From NCBI GenBank assembly GCA_965237775.1, contig OZ250155.1, positions 2,542,001 to 2,606,000 of the forward strand: DNA of 64,000 bases. The letters are read 5' to 3'. Positions within the stretch are counted from its first letter, which is position 1; every line of letters starts with the position of its first letter. Source of the DNA: CATOSP01 sp965237775 (GTDB lineage Bacteria; Chloroflexota; Dehalococcoidia; Lucifugimonadales; UBA3495). Of this stretch, positions 35,286 through 44,456 are shown in pieces. The notes beneath the pieces were generated by a model, which was given only the letters and a program-made list of their open reading frames with translations, was not told the origin of the DNA and did no database searches. The position numbers were made by a program, and so were the translations under genes.

Positions 35286-35327
35286 ACCACCGTATCACAC
35301 GGATCAAGTACAGGCAGGACGTAGACC

Positions 35328-35585
35328 ATGACTGAAAAGGACATCAAAGCCGTCCTCCACCGACTGGTGGACGAACTACCCCAAGAAGAACTCTACGCAG
35401 CCAGGCGATACCTGGTGTATCTCCGAAATATGGGCGACCCCGTCTTCCGCTCCTTAGAGGAAGCCCCCTTCGATGACGAGCCGGAGACCCCGGAAGAGCG
35501 CGCTGCAATTGAAGAGGGCCTGAAAGACCTGGCCGAAGGGAATGTCTACTCTGCCGAAGAGGTTAGACGTGAGTTAAATCTGTGA
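35328..35585 (+). CDS. Probable antitoxin of a RelE-type toxin-antitoxin pair
   Basis: An 85-aa acidic protein ('LHRLVDELPQEELYAARRYL', 'EERAAIEEGLKDLAEGNVYS', 'EEVRRELNL'). The C-terminal part resembles the toxin-wrapping segment of RelB/ParD-like antitoxins. Its TGA overlaps the GTG of the toxin gene by four bases (GTGA), the usual coupling. The frame is intact although the toxin gene is broken. Confidence 0.75.
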   Translation: MTEKDIKAVLHRLVDELPQEELYAARRYLVYLRNMGDPVFRSLEEAPFDDEPETPEERAAIEEGLKDLAEGNVYSAEEVRRELNL

Positions 35586-35738
35586 CATGGCTCGTCGAGT
35601 ACTCCGGCAGGGCCAGAAGAGACCTCGCGGCCTTGGATCCTCCAGTAGCTAGAAGGGTGGACGCGTCACTTACAAGACTAGCCGAAAACGGTATTGGTGA
35701 TCTGAGAGCCCTTAAGAGGTTTCCCGGGGCAGCTTCGT

Positions 35739-35743
35739 CTTAG
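35739..35743 (+). repeat. Target-site duplication, left copy (CTTAG)
   Basis: Directly precedes the left end CCCGAATCCACCG of the IS1380-family element and is repeated at 37461-37465. Confidence 0.85.
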
Positions 35744-37460
35744 CCCGAATCCACCGAAAAGGTGAGTGTCGCGGCGGGTTGAATGGGTAAGAAAGTGCTC
35801 CTGTGCATCTGGGATAATGGTTTTCGAGACAGAAAACCAACCAGAAACAAGGAGCACCCAATAGATGCTACCACGCAACCACCCCGACGGCATCCACATC
35901 GCCTTCGACGACCACCGCCTGGTCAACAATGCCGGGCTGATCCTTCCCGCCACGTTGGCCTTGCACCTGGGCCTGCCCCAACTGGTTGACCGGCACTTGG
36001 ACCTGGGCTGGGCCCCAGGCCGAGCCAACACCGGCGACAAGATCATGACGCTGGTGGCTTCCGCGCTGGCGGGCGGCGACTGCATCGACGATGCCGATGT
36101 GTTGCGCACCGGCAGGACAGCCTGCACCCTGGGCAGTGTAGTCAAGGCGCCCTCCACCTTGGGCACCTTCCTGCGCAGTTTCCGGTGGGGCCACGTCCGC
36201 CAACTGGACCGGGTGAGCCGCCAGTTGCTGGCCCGGGCCTGGGAGGCTGGGGCCGGACCCGGCGACGGGCCCCTGACCATCGACCTGGACTCCACCATCT
36301 GCGAGACCTACGGACTGGCCAAGGAAGGAGCTCGCCACCACGGCTACACCGGTGCGCGGGGCTATCACCCGCTGCTGGCCGTCGCCGCCGGAACCGGCGA
36401 CGTGCTGATGGCCCGCCTGCGCGAGGGCCGGGCCTACACCGCCCGCGGCGCCGCCCACTTCCTGCGTGAAACGGTGGGGCGGGTGCGCTACGGCGGAGCC
36501 AGGGGCCAACTCACGGTGCGGGCCGACAGCGGCTTCTATACCCACGCCGTGGTCGCCGTCTGCCGCCGGATGGATGTCCGCTTCTCCATCACCATCCGCC
36601 AGCGCACCCGCCTGCGGAATCTCATCGAGGCGATACCCGAAGAGGACTGGACGCCGATTCCCTACTGGATGGACGGCGCCGATGTGGCCGAGACCACCTA
36701 CACCCCCTTCCAGAGTGAGCCCGACGCCGCGCCGGTGCGGCTCATCGTCCGGCGGGTGAAGCCGGCGCCCGGTTCCCAACTGGCTCTCTTCGCCACCTAC
36801 AGCTATCACGCCTTCATAACCGACCGGGATGGCGACACCCTGGATATCGAGGCCGACCATCGACGCCACGCCGAGATCGAGAATGCCATCCGCGACCTCA
36901 AGTACGGCGTCGGGCTCAACCACCTGCCATCGGGCCGCTTCCCAGCCAACGCCGCCTGGCTGGCGGTACAGGTGATGGCCCACAACCTGGCCCGCTGGAC
37001 AGCCCGCATCGGCCTGGGTCAGCAGATCGTGACCACCAAGACCCTCAGACGACGGGTCTTTGCCTTGGCCGGACGGATCACCCGCTCGGCACGCCGGATC
37101 ACCCTGCATCTTGCCCAGCGCTGGCCATGGAAACCCAGTTCAGTCGCGCCCTGGCCCGACTGCGAGCCATTCCACTCCCAGCCTGACTGCGCCCGTCCGC
37201 CACTGACCCGCCATCCGGCCAACCGAACGCCCCGCCAACTCGCGCCAGTCCGGTCCGCGAGCGCCTCTTGCCGTGTCCTATCCCGCCATCCCACTCACCA
37301 CAGCCACTGTAAGCCGCCATCGGCGCCCCCCACAGCGCCTGCAGACCGCCGCCAACCTCCCGTCTACCCAAATTCGAGCCCGGATCATCGCGCCTGTAAC
37401 TTCCTCACCCCCCTTCCGCTGTCCTCACGCCGTCCATCGGTGTCCACCGGTGGATTCGGG
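35744..37460 (+). mobile_element. IS1380-family insertion sequence, 1717 bp
   Basis: The left end CCCGAATCCACCG is the inverted repeat of the right end CGGTGGATTCGGG. The element is flanked by 5-bp CTTAG duplications and contains one transposase gene. The long 3' part after the transposase (37187-37440) holds no gene. It is inserted in a relE-type toxin gene. Confidence 0.9.
35865..37186 (+). pseudogene. IS1380-family transposase with late frameshift
   Basis: About 440 aa of an IS1380-type DDE transposase: 'FDDHRLVNNAGLILPATLA', 'TIDLDSTICETYGLAKEGA', 'LTVRADSGFYTHAVVAVCRR' and the C-terminal Glu region 'HAEIENAIRDLKYGVGL'. At about 37130 the frame appears to lack one base. With it, the end reads 'RWPWETQFSRALARLRAIP' and stops at TGA 37184-37186, the expected length. 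As written, the frame continues through the IS end into the relE remnant and stops at 37559. The catalytic core is intact, so activity with a modified C-terminus is possible. Confidence 0.85.
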
Positions 37461-37465
37461 CTTAG
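37461..37465 (+). repeat. Target-site duplication, right copy (CTTAG)
   Basis: Directly follows the right end of the IS1380-family element and matches 35739-35743. Confidence 0.85.
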
Positions 37466-37581
37466 GGTTGGCCAATGGCGAGTGATCCTGACGTACGATT
37501 ATCAGCGCGGAGTCATACGTGTGGTGAGAGTTCTCCCCAGAGGAGAGGCCTACCGCTAACCCGGTTGGTCCACGGGCTGAC

Positions 37582-38733
37582 CTAACCTCCCATCCCCCGC
37601 CCGGCCCGCATCAATCGTAACGCCCGCTCTGCAGCTCCTTCCAGCAACTCTTCGGTCCGGCGAAGGCTTTGTTCAAAGCTCATGGGCCGGTCACCTATGC
37701 ACATGATCCCGGCAATGAAATGATCGTATAGCTCTTCGTGCCCCTGCCCCAGAGTCCCGGCCAGCAGAATCGTAGGTACGCCAAATCCCGCCGCCCTCCT
37801 CGCAACTCCCACCGGAGCCTTGTTGTAGACTGTCGAACGGTCCGCGCCTCCCTCACCCGTGATTACCAGGGATGCTCCGTCCAGGTGCTCGTCTAGTCCC
37901 AAAACCTCGCACACCATGTCGATGCCCGACTGCAGCTCCCCGCCTGTAAAGGCCATCAGCCCAGCCCCCAGGCCGCCAGCCGCTCCGGCTCCGGGACGCT
38001 CAGACACATCCAGGCCCAGGTCCCTTTCCACCACGCGGGCGAAGTTCCCCAGGGCGTTGTCCAATTCCGAAACAACCTCGGCGCTCGCCCCTTTCTGGGG
38101 GCCGTACACCGCCGAAGCCCCGGTGGGTCCGCAGAGCGGATTCGTAACGTCGGTTGCCCCAACGACCGTGGCGTCGGAGAGCCTTGGGTCGAGGCCCGAC
38201 ACGTCGATGTGTTCCAACCTAGCCAATGCCGCCCCACCGTCGGGAACAGCCACGCCGCTACCATCTAGAAACGCGGCTCCCAGAGCGGCTGCCATGCCCG
38301 CCCCTCCGTCGTTGGTCGCGCTGCCCCCTAGACCCACTATGATTCGTTTGAATCCACGGTCTAGGGCTTCGCGGATGATCTCTCCCGTCCCACGGGTGGT
38401 GGTCACTCTGGGGTCCCGCCTTCGCGGTGGCACCAGGGCCAGCCCGGACGCTTGGGCCATTTCGATAACCGCGGTGCGCTCATCTCCCATGGCTCCCCAG
38501 GAAGCCTCCAGCGGGTGGCCCAGAGGCCCGGTGACGATCTTGCGGAACATCTGGCCTCCGCTGCCGTCAACCAGCGCGTCCACCGTCCCGTCGCCGCCGT
38601 CGGCCACCGGTGCCAACACCGTCTCCGCGTCGGGAGCCGCCCGTTTGACTCCGCGTTCGATGGCCCTGGCCGCCGTCAGAGCCGAAATGTTTCCCTTGAA
38701 CCCCTGTGGGGCGATCACTATCTTAAGCACCAT
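37582..38733 (-). CDS. Glycerate 2-kinase (GlxK/GarK type)
   Basis: A roughly 383-aa glycerate kinase of the bacterial GK-II-like GarK/GlxK family: 'IAPQGFKGNISALTAARAIE' at the N-terminus, 'PVADGGDGTVDAL', 'IIVGLGGSATNDGGAGMAAA' and 'ITGEGGADRSTVYNKAPVGV'. It phosphorylates D-glycerate to 2-phosphoglycerate, linking glycolate or serine catabolism to glycolysis. The ATG at 38733 was chosen because family sequence begins there; the frame opens at 38832. A TATAAT box lies only nine bases upstream, so the message may be nearly leaderless. Confidence 0.9.
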   Translation of the reverse strand: MVLKIVIAPQGFKGNISALTAARAIERGVKRAAPDAETVLAPVADGGDGTVDALVDGSGGQMFRKIVTGPLGHPLEASWGAMGDERTAVIEMAQASGLALVPPRRRDPRVTTTRGTGEIIREALDRGFKRIIVGLGGSATNDGGAGMAAALGAAFLDGSGVAVPDGGAALARLEHIDVSGLDPRLSDATVVGATDVTNPLCGPTGASAVYGPQKGASAEVVSELDNALGNFARVVERDLGLDVSERPGAGAAGGLGAGLMAFTGGELQSGIDMVCEVLGLDEHLDGASLVITGEGGADRSTVYNKAPVGVARRAAGFGVPTILLAGTLGQGHEELYDHFIAGIMCIGDRPMSFEQSLRRTEELLEGAAERALRLMRAGRGMGG

Positions 38734-38742
38734 AACACCGCC

Positions 38743-38748
38743 ATTATA
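38743..38748 (-). promoter_or_regulatory. Candidate -10 box of the glycerate kinase gene
   Basis: Perfect TATAAT on the minus strand, nine bases before the chosen start codon. No good -35 was seen at 17 bases (TTGGGA is at 19). Confidence 0.35.
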
Positions 38749-38818
38749 CAGCGGCCCAAAACTCGGTTCCCAATCAACCAGCCTGGAGTAACTGTTCAGA
38801 GTTGGTGACTGGATTGAC

Positions 38819-38890
38819 ATACACGCGCTCATCCTGAGCGGGAGGGTGGCTCGTCCTCGATGAGCGGGGTTTAATCTCCTTATCAGCCCT
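38819..38890. repeat. Dispersed intergenic repeat, short copy 3
   Basis: Contains 'CTCATCCTGAGCGGGAGG' and 'GATGAGCGG', resembling parts of the repeats at 1892-2012 and 18681-18860. The 38734-39126 gap holds no gene. Confidence 0.35.
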
Positions 38891-38950
38891 AAACTTTGAA
38901 GACTGAATAACCCACCAGAGGACCAGGGTCTTTCGATTCTTGGCCCAATG

Positions 38951-39036
38951 GTCTGAACTGTGATTCATGTGATTAAGGGATACGCATGATTTTCCAATCA
39001 CCTAAACCCTAGAATCAGAGAAATCACAGTTCAGAC
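38951..39036. repeat. Intergenic element with 15-bp perfect inverted repeat
   Basis: GTCTGAACTGTGATT (38951-38965) and AATCACAGTTCAGAC (39022-39036) are perfect complements 56 bases apart. The middle contains further GATT/AATC motifs, so a long imperfect stem is possible. It may be a MITE-like repeat or a structured RNA; no open frame spans it. Confidence 0.6.
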
Positions 39037-39126
39037 GAAAAACTGTAGGACCCCCAGAGGCATCCCATCCCCAATCCCCATCCGGGTCTGTGTTAGAATC
39101 TTGAAAAGCCCGTACCGGAGGGGTCC

Positions 39127-40458
39127 ATGCCGTCCAAAGAGGAGCTGAAGCTCCGGGTTTTCCAAGAAATCGACTCCAGGGCCGACGAGATCGTGACCCT
39201 GGCCAAGACCATATTGGCGCACCCGGAACCTGGATTCCGGGAATCCAAAACTTCCCACCTGGTCGCCACTAAATTCGCTGAATTGGGGATTCCCTTCCGG
39301 GCGGGCCTGGCATTGACCGGAGTCCGCGGAGAGTTGATCGGCGGTACCGCCGGGCCTTCCCTGGCCATCCTTGGCGAGTTGGATTCATTGATCGTCAACG
39401 AGCACCCCCACGCCGACGCCTCCACCGGCGCCGCCCACGCTTGCGGCCACCACTGCCAGATTGCCATGCTTATGGGCGCGGCAATGGCCCTCGGCCAGTC
39501 AGACGTACTCTCCGAGTTGAGCGGACGGTTGATATTCATGGCTGTCCCCGCCGAGGAATACATCGAGATCGAGTACCGCGACTCCCTGCGCCGGGAGGGC
39601 AAGCTTGAATTTCTCGGCGGCAAGGCCGAGCTAATCAAGCTGGGTGAGTTCGACGACGTCGACATGGCCATGATGTTGCACACAACCAGCGTGCCCGAAG
39701 AGAAACAACTTTGCATCAGCGGCACCAACAACGGCACCGTGGCCAAGCGCATCCAGTTCCTTGGCAAGGGCGCTCATGCCGGCGGCTCCCCTCACCTGGG
39801 CATCAACGCGCTCAACGCCGCAACCCTGGCCCTGAGCGCAATCCATTACAACCGGGAGACCTTCCGGGACAACGATACGGTGCGCATCCATCCGATTATC
39901 ACCAGGGGAGGAGACGCGGTTAGCGCCGTGCCTGCCGACGTGCGGATGGAAACGTTCGTTCGCGGGCGCACGATAGAAGCCATCATGGACGCCAACCGGA
40001 AGACCGACCGCGCCCTGAAAGCCGGGGCCCTGGCCGTGGGCGCAAACGTGAACATCCAGACCATCCCCGGCTATATGCCGCTAACCCAGAACACGGCCAT
40101 GGGCGACATCTTCCGCGCCAATTCCGTCGACCTCGTGGGCGAGGAAAACGTAGGCCATGTCGCCCACCGGACCGGCTCCACGGACATGGGAGACGTCAGC
40201 CAACTGATGCCCGCCATCCATCCCTACGTGGGCGGAGCTTCAGGGCTCGGTCACGGGGCTGATTATGTGATCGAGGACTACGGCCTGGCCGCGATTACCG
40301 CTACCAAAGCCCTGGCGGCTACCGCGATCGACCTGATGGGCGACGGAGCAACCAACGCCGGCAACATCATCTCCGGCCAGCGTCCGCAGATGACCCGCGA
40401 CCAATATCTCAAGTTCATGCGCGATCTGGCGTCGGAAGAAACCTTCGAAGGTGTATAG
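39127..40458 (+). CDS. M20-family amidohydrolase (first of tandem pair)
   Basis: A 443-aa metallo-amidohydrolase/peptidase of the M20D-like family. Metal-site pieces include 'ILGELDSLI', 'HACGHHCQIAMLMGAA', 'VPAEEYIEIE' and a lid domain with 'GKGAHAGGSPHLGINAL'. Such enzymes cleave N-acyl amino acids, aminoacyl conjugates or p-aminobenzoyl-glutamate; the substrate is not shown. Its paralogue begins six bases after its stop, so the two are probably cotranscribed. Confidence 0.9.
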   Translation: MPSKEELKLRVFQEIDSRADEIVTLAKTILAHPEPGFRESKTSHLVATKFAELGIPFRAGLALTGVRGELIGGTAGPSLAILGELDSLIVNEHPHADASTGAAHACGHHCQIAMLMGAAMALGQSDVLSELSGRLIFMAVPAEEYIEIEYRDSLRREGKLEFLGGKAELIKLGEFDDVDMAMMLHTTSVPEEKQLCISGTNNGTVAKRIQFLGKGAHAGGSPHLGINALNAATLALSAIHYNRETFRDNDTVRIHPIITRGGDAVSAVPADVRMETFVRGRTIEAIMDANRKTDRALKAGALAVGANVNIQTIPGYMPLTQNTAMGDIFRANSVDLVGEENVGHVAHRTGSTDMGDVSQLMPAIHPYVGGASGLGHGADYVIEDYGLAAITATKALAATAIDLMGDGATNAGNIISGQRPQMTRDQYLKFMRDLASEETFEGV

Positions 40459-40464
40459 CAGCTT

Positions 40465-41814
40465 ATGTTAACTGTCCAGGAATTAAAGCAACGGGCCTGC
40501 GCGACCATCGAAAGACGGGCGCAAGAGCTGATCGGCGTCGCCCAGGATATCCTCGCCCACCCCGAACCGGGCTTCTCGGAAGTGCGAACGTCACAAGTCG
40601 TATCCCGCAAATTCTCCGAGTTGGGGATTCAGCATGAATCCGGCCTGGCATTGACCGGGGTTAAAGGCCGTTTCCAAGGACAGGCGGGGCCGGGGCCAAG
40701 GGTGGCTATCATCGGAGAGCTTGATTCGCTGATCGTCGCCGAACACCCCTATGCGGATGTACAGACCAACGCGGCCCATGCCTGCGGTCACCATTGCCAG
40801 ATTGGCATGATGCTCGGCGCGACCATCGGCCTTCAGACCCCCGAAGTCTTGGAACAGCTTTCCGGGGAGATCGTACCCTTCGCCGTTCCCGCAGAGGAAT
40901 TCATCGAGGTGGAACGCCGCCTTCAACTCCGGGAAGAAGGCAAGGTGGAGTTCTTGGGCGGTAAGCAGGAGCTAATCAAACTGGGCCAGTTCGACGACAT
41001 CGACATGGCCATGATGTGCCACACCGCCAGCGACGTGGGGGACCGGAAGTTCGCCGTGGGAGGCACCAGCAACGGTCACGTCGTCAAATACGTGCAATTC
41101 ACCGGGCGAGGGGCCCACGCCGGCGGCGCGCCGCACCTAGGTATCAACGCTCTTAACGCCGCCTGCTTTGCCCTCCAGGCCATCAACGCGAACCGGGAAG
41201 TCCTGAAAGAGGAAGATACTGCCCGCATCCATGGCATCATGACCAAGGGTGGCGAGGCCGTCAACGCCGTGCCCGCCGACGTCAAGCTGGAGTGGCGCGT
41301 CCGGTCCGGCTCCCCTCAGGCCGTCGTCAGAAACTCCGCTATCGTCGATCGATGCTTCAGGGCAGGCGCATTGGCCGTTGGCGCGTCGGTCAGAATTACC
41401 AATATCCCTGGCTATCTACCAATGCGTCACGACACCAACCTGGCCGGTCTGTTTCGTCAGAACGCCCTGGACCTGCTCGGTGAGACCGCGGTCCTTACTA
41501 TTCCGCCCCGCCGCAACCGCGGAGGCTCCACTGACATGGGGGACCTCAGCCACATCATCCCGGCTTGCCACCCCTATGTCAGCGGCGCGACCGGCGCGGG
41601 ACACAGCAAAGAATACATCGTGGAGAACTACCAGCAGGCCGTCGTAAACCCGGCCAAGATCATGGCTATGGTCGTAATCGACCTTCTGGCCGATGGCGGG
41701 ACCAAGGCCAAAGAGGTGGTCTCCTCCCACCGTCCTGCGATGAAGCGTCAGACCTACTTGACCCATCAGCGCGCTCAGGCCGAGATCATCGACTTCAACG
41801 GGGCGGACGTGTAG
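40465..41814 (+). CDS. M20-family amidohydrolase (second of tandem pair)
   Basis: A 449-aa paralogue of the upstream gene, with the same motifs ('IIGELDSLI', 'HACGHHCQIGMMLGA', 'VPAEEFIEVE', 'GRGAHAGGAPHLGINAL'). It shares the roughly collinear length and clearly arose by tandem duplication, but has diverged widely at the C-terminus. The two might form a heteromer or act on related substrates. It converges with the dolichol-kinase-like gene with a gap of eight bases. Confidence 0.9.
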   Translation: MLTVQELKQRACATIERRAQELIGVAQDILAHPEPGFSEVRTSQVVSRKFSELGIQHESGLALTGVKGRFQGQAGPGPRVAIIGELDSLIVAEHPYADVQTNAAHACGHHCQIGMMLGATIGLQTPEVLEQLSGEIVPFAVPAEEFIEVERRLQLREEGKVEFLGGKQELIKLGQFDDIDMAMMCHTASDVGDRKFAVGGTSNGHVVKYVQFTGRGAHAGGAPHLGINALNAACFALQAINANREVLKEEDTARIHGIMTKGGEAVNAVPADVKLEWRVRSGSPQAVVRNSAIVDRCFRAGALAVGASVRITNIPGYLPMRHDTNLAGLFRQNALDLLGETAVLTIPPRRNRGGSTDMGDLSHIIPACHPYVSGATGAGHSKEYIVENYQQAVVNPAKIMAMVVIDLLADGGTKAKEVVSSHRPAMKRQTYLTHQRAQAEIIDFNGADV

Positions 41815-41822
41815 GTCCGGAC

Positions 41823-42452
41823 TCAGGCTCCGAGCAGGTGCATTGCGCCCCCACTGATCAGCGGGACCGTGAGGTTGTCGTCCAAGGGCGTCGGTAGAAG
41901 CTCTACAACCGCGGCCACCACCGCCCCCGCCACCAGCTCCCAGCTAAAGGGGGAAACGCCGGTCCACACCAGGCCCGCGCATACGGCCAATGCCACCACC
42001 ACGAACGCCAGCGTCCCTCCCGGCGACTTGCCAAAAAACCGCGGCCCCGGAAGCCGAGTCCCCACCAAGGCCGCCGCCGGGTCACCCAGCGACAGGAACA
42101 ACATCGCCGCCGCCGCCACATGCTTGTCGAACACTAGAAAAGCGATCAGCCCGGCGATTAGCATGAAAGTCGCGCCCGTAACGCGGCTGTCCTCTTCCGT
42201 CTTCATTAGCGGGGAGAACATGATTAGCAGCCTCTGGTTCAACCGTCCCCACCGGGACCGCACGAGTTCCAGGACCACCCCAATGACCACCAGCGCCACA
42301 AGCAACGGCATGAAGTAGGTATGGGGCAGCGCCAGTCCCCCCAACGGAATAAGAGACCCGGCGAAGATGTGAAAAACCCGCCTCAATACTGGGGGCGGAG
42401 GAGAGTTCTGGGCCGACTTGCCGCTCGGGAAGCTGGCTAAGTGACGAAACAT
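41823..42452 (-). CDS. Dolichol/phytol kinase-like (SEC59/VTE5 type) membrane protein
   Basis: A 209-aa polytopic membrane protein with about six hydrophobic segments. The region 'SLGDPAAALVGTRLPGPRFF' plus 'GKSPGGTLA' matches the CTP-binding motif of the SEC59/DGK1/VTE5 polyprenol-kinase family. It would phosphorylate a lipid alcohol with CTP. An unusual Ser/Pro-rich N-terminus precedes the first helix, so the true start may be internal. Confidence 0.75.
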   Translation of the reverse strand: MFRHLASFPSGKSAQNSPPPPVLRRVFHIFAGSLIPLGGLALPHTYFMPLLVALVVIGVVLELVRSRWGRLNQRLLIMFSPLMKTEEDSRVTGATFMLIAGLIAFLVFDKHVAAAAMLFLSLGDPAAALVGTRLPGPRFFGKSPGGTLAFVVVALAVCAGLVWTGVSPFSWELVAGAVVAAVVELLPTPLDDNLTVPLISGGAMHLLGA

Positions 42453-42514
42453 TCAGCCCCGGTTGCTCCCAAGGACTAGGACCAACGGCATACCGCAGAT
42501 ATGCAAGCCGCCCG

Positions 42515-43114
42515 CTACGCTGCGGGACTGAAGTCGATGGTCAGCGAATCGCCGGCGCGCCAACGGAAACTGCGGAACTTGGTCCCCTCCGGCGCTTCGA
42601 ACACCATCCATCCGTCCAGGCCTGTGTTCTTGTTTAGCTCAAATGGGCCGTTGATGAATCCACGGCTTGGCGCGAATGTGCCGTCTCTCTCCAACTCCAG
42701 GACTTGAGCCGAACGGTCCCTTGCGCCGGAAGGGCTGTCTACGAATTCGACCCGCTCGTTGATTTCTATGGGGAAATACTTCTCTGAGCTAAAGTCTCGT
42801 AGCTCGGCCCCTTGCTCGTTGACGTTGATGATTGCGCTGGTCGCCGTATGGTTCTCTACCTTCAGCCGCACGACCACAAGTTCCAGCCCGGCTTCCGACG
42901 GAGCCAGCCGCGCATATTGGGGCCCATTCTCGGCTCCGGGGGTAGCGTATCTCAACTCTGGCAGTCGGTGCATGTTCACCACGCTGACGACTAACGCCCT
43001 TCCTTTGAAATATTGCCCAAATTGCGCGGGCCGATTTGCACACCCAGACAAGGAAATGGCCGCCAAGAGCAGCAATAAGACCGGGACCATCGTATGGATT
43101 CGGGAAATGCTCAC
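42515..43114 (-). CDS. Predicted lipoprotein, DUF4352-like
   Basis: A 199-aa protein with a clear lipoprotein signal ('VPVLLLLLAAISLSGC', lipobox LSGC) and an immunoglobulin-like beta region ('GLELVVVRLKVENHTATSAI') that resembles DUF4352 domains. It is probably anchored on the outer face of the membrane. The start is a GTG. The function is unknown. It follows the cysteine desulfurase gene on the same strand. Confidence 0.75.
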   Translation of the reverse strand: MSISRIHTMVPVLLLLLAAISLSGCANRPAQFGQYFKGRALVVSVVNMHRLPELRYATPGAENGPQYARLAPSEAGLELVVVRLKVENHTATSAIINVNEQGAELRDFSSEKYFPIEINERVEFVDSPSGARDRSAQVLELERDGTFAPSRGFINGPFELNKNTGLDGWMVFEAPEGTKFRSFRWRAGDSLTIDFSPAA

Positions 43115-43154
43115 GGGGTAACTCTCTGCAAGGGTATCTCTCTCTAGGTAAGGG

Positions 43155-44348
43155 TTATGCGCCGGTGGAAGTCAGAGTCGGTAGCTGCCTTAATTGGGGG
43201 ACCAGCCTATCAAGCACTTCGAGGAGATAGTCGATCTCCTCTTGCGTATTCTCTTTGCCCAGGGTGATCCGCAGGCTCCCCCTGGCCAACTCCGCGGACT
43301 GCCCCAGAGCCAGTAGCACATGGGACGGCTCCAATGACCCCGAACTGCACGCGCTGCCGCTGGAAGCGGCGATCCCCGCCGTGTCCAAGCCCAGTAACAC
43401 CGCTTCCCCTTCCACGCCTTCAAAGGAGAAGTTCGCGTTATTGGGAAGTCGTTCGGTCGGGTGGCCGTTCAGGTAGCACCGGGGGATGTTAGCCAATACA
43501 TGCTCCACCGCCCGGTCCCGCAACGCCCTGCAATGATCGCCCACCTGTTCCCTGGCGGAGTCGGCTGCTTCGAGGGCCAACGACAGGCCAACCACTCCGG
43601 GTATGTTCTCCGTGCCAGACCTTCGCTCCCGCTCCTGTCCTCCGCCCAGCAACAGCGGCAAAAATGGCGTCGCGCGGCGGATGTACAGCACCCCCGTGCC
43701 TTTGGGTCCGTAAAACTTGTGGCCGGACAGGCTCAGCATGTCCACCCCCAGCCTCCGGACGTTGAGGTCCAGAAAACCCGCGGCCTGCACCGCGTCTGTG
43801 TGCATCACAATCGTGCGGTCAAGCTCATTGGCGCGCTTTTGGACCGCCTCGGATATCTCGGAAATAGGGTTGATGGTCCCTATCTCGTTATTCGCGTACA
43901 TCACCGACACAACCGTCGTGCGGTCCGTGACCGCGTTGTACACCTGCTCAGCCTGCACCATCCCAAAGTCATCCACCGGGAGGTAGGTGACCTCGAACCC
44001 CAGGTTCTCCAGACCCTGACAGGCGTGCAATACGGCGTGGTGTTCCACGCTAGTCGTAATGACGTGGTTCCCCGTCTCCTGGAGCGCGGTCGCAGCCCCG
44101 AGGATCGCAGCGTTGTCCGACTCGGTGCCGCCTCCCGTGAACACCACATCCCCATTGCGGCTATTGAGCACCCCGGCTACGCGCTCCCGGGCCTCGTCCA
44201 AGGCGTACCGCGCCTCTTGACCCACCGCATGAATGCTGGACGGGTTCCCGTACAGCTCGGTGAAGTAGGGCATCATCCCTTCCAACACCTTCGGATCGGT
44301 CGGTGTTGTCCCGGCGTGGTCCAGGTATACGAACCCTCGTGGAGGCAT
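43155..44348 (-). CDS. iscS: Cysteine desulfurase
   Basis: A 397-aa PLP enzyme of the NifS/IscS class: 'VYLDHAGTTPTDPKVLEGM' at the N-terminus, 'HTDAVQAAG', the PLP Lys in 'SLSGHKFYGPKGTGVLY', and the catalytic Cys loop 'SSGSACSSGS'. It provides sulfur for Fe-S clusters and tRNA thiolation. In an organism with tRNA-Sec, NifS-like enzymes can also deliver selenium, but that is only a possibility here. GAGG lies upstream of the ATG. No IscU lies next to it. Confidence 0.93.
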   Translation of the reverse strand: MPPRGFVYLDHAGTTPTDPKVLEGMMPYFTELYGNPSSIHAVGQEARYALDEARERVAGVLNSRNGDVVFTGGGTESDNAAILGAATALQETGNHVITTSVEHHAVLHACQGLENLGFEVTYLPVDDFGMVQAEQVYNAVTDRTTVVSVMYANNEIGTINPISEISEAVQKRANELDRTIVMHTDAVQAAGFLDLNVRRLGVDMLSLSGHKFYGPKGTGVLYIRRATPFLPLLLGGGQERERRSGTENIPGVVGLSLALEAADSAREQVGDHCRALRDRAVEHVLANIPRCYLNGHPTERLPNNANFSFEGVEGEAVLLGLDTAGIAASSGSACSSGSLEPSHVLLALGQSAELARGSLRITLGKENTQEEIDYLLEVLDRLVPQLRQLPTLTSTGA

Positions 44349-44456
44349 ATATGACCTCAGAGCCCATTTGCAGTCAAATAAAGCGCCGTTTGAAATGCCA
44401 GGCGCGGTTTCAAATGCCCGGCAATGCCCGGCGTAGTTGCTATTTTAGCATAGCCC

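Larger units (their letters stand above)
35582..37559 (+). pseudogene. RelE/ParE-type toxin gene split by an IS1380-family element
   Basis: The 5' half (GTG 35582 to 35743) encodes 'WLVEYSGRARRDLAALDPPV' through 'LRALKRFPG'. The 3' half (37461-37559) encodes 'LRVGQWRVILTYDYQRGVIR' and 'VVRVLPRGEAYR', the RelE core strand and C-terminus. Joined, they make a normal-size toxin of roughly 85 aa. The insertion sits between them with a CTTAG target duplication. In addition a four-G run (35726-35729) seems to carry one extra G: removing it gives a continuous 'FPGQLRLRVGQWRV'. The toxin is therefore inactivated by the insertion and apparently also by a frameshift. Confidence 0.85.

Noticed and set aside
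35868..37109. A 413-codon minus-strand frame inside the IS1380-family element
   Set aside because: It is antisense to a recognisable DDE transposase and has low-complexity Gly/Val/Asp composition.
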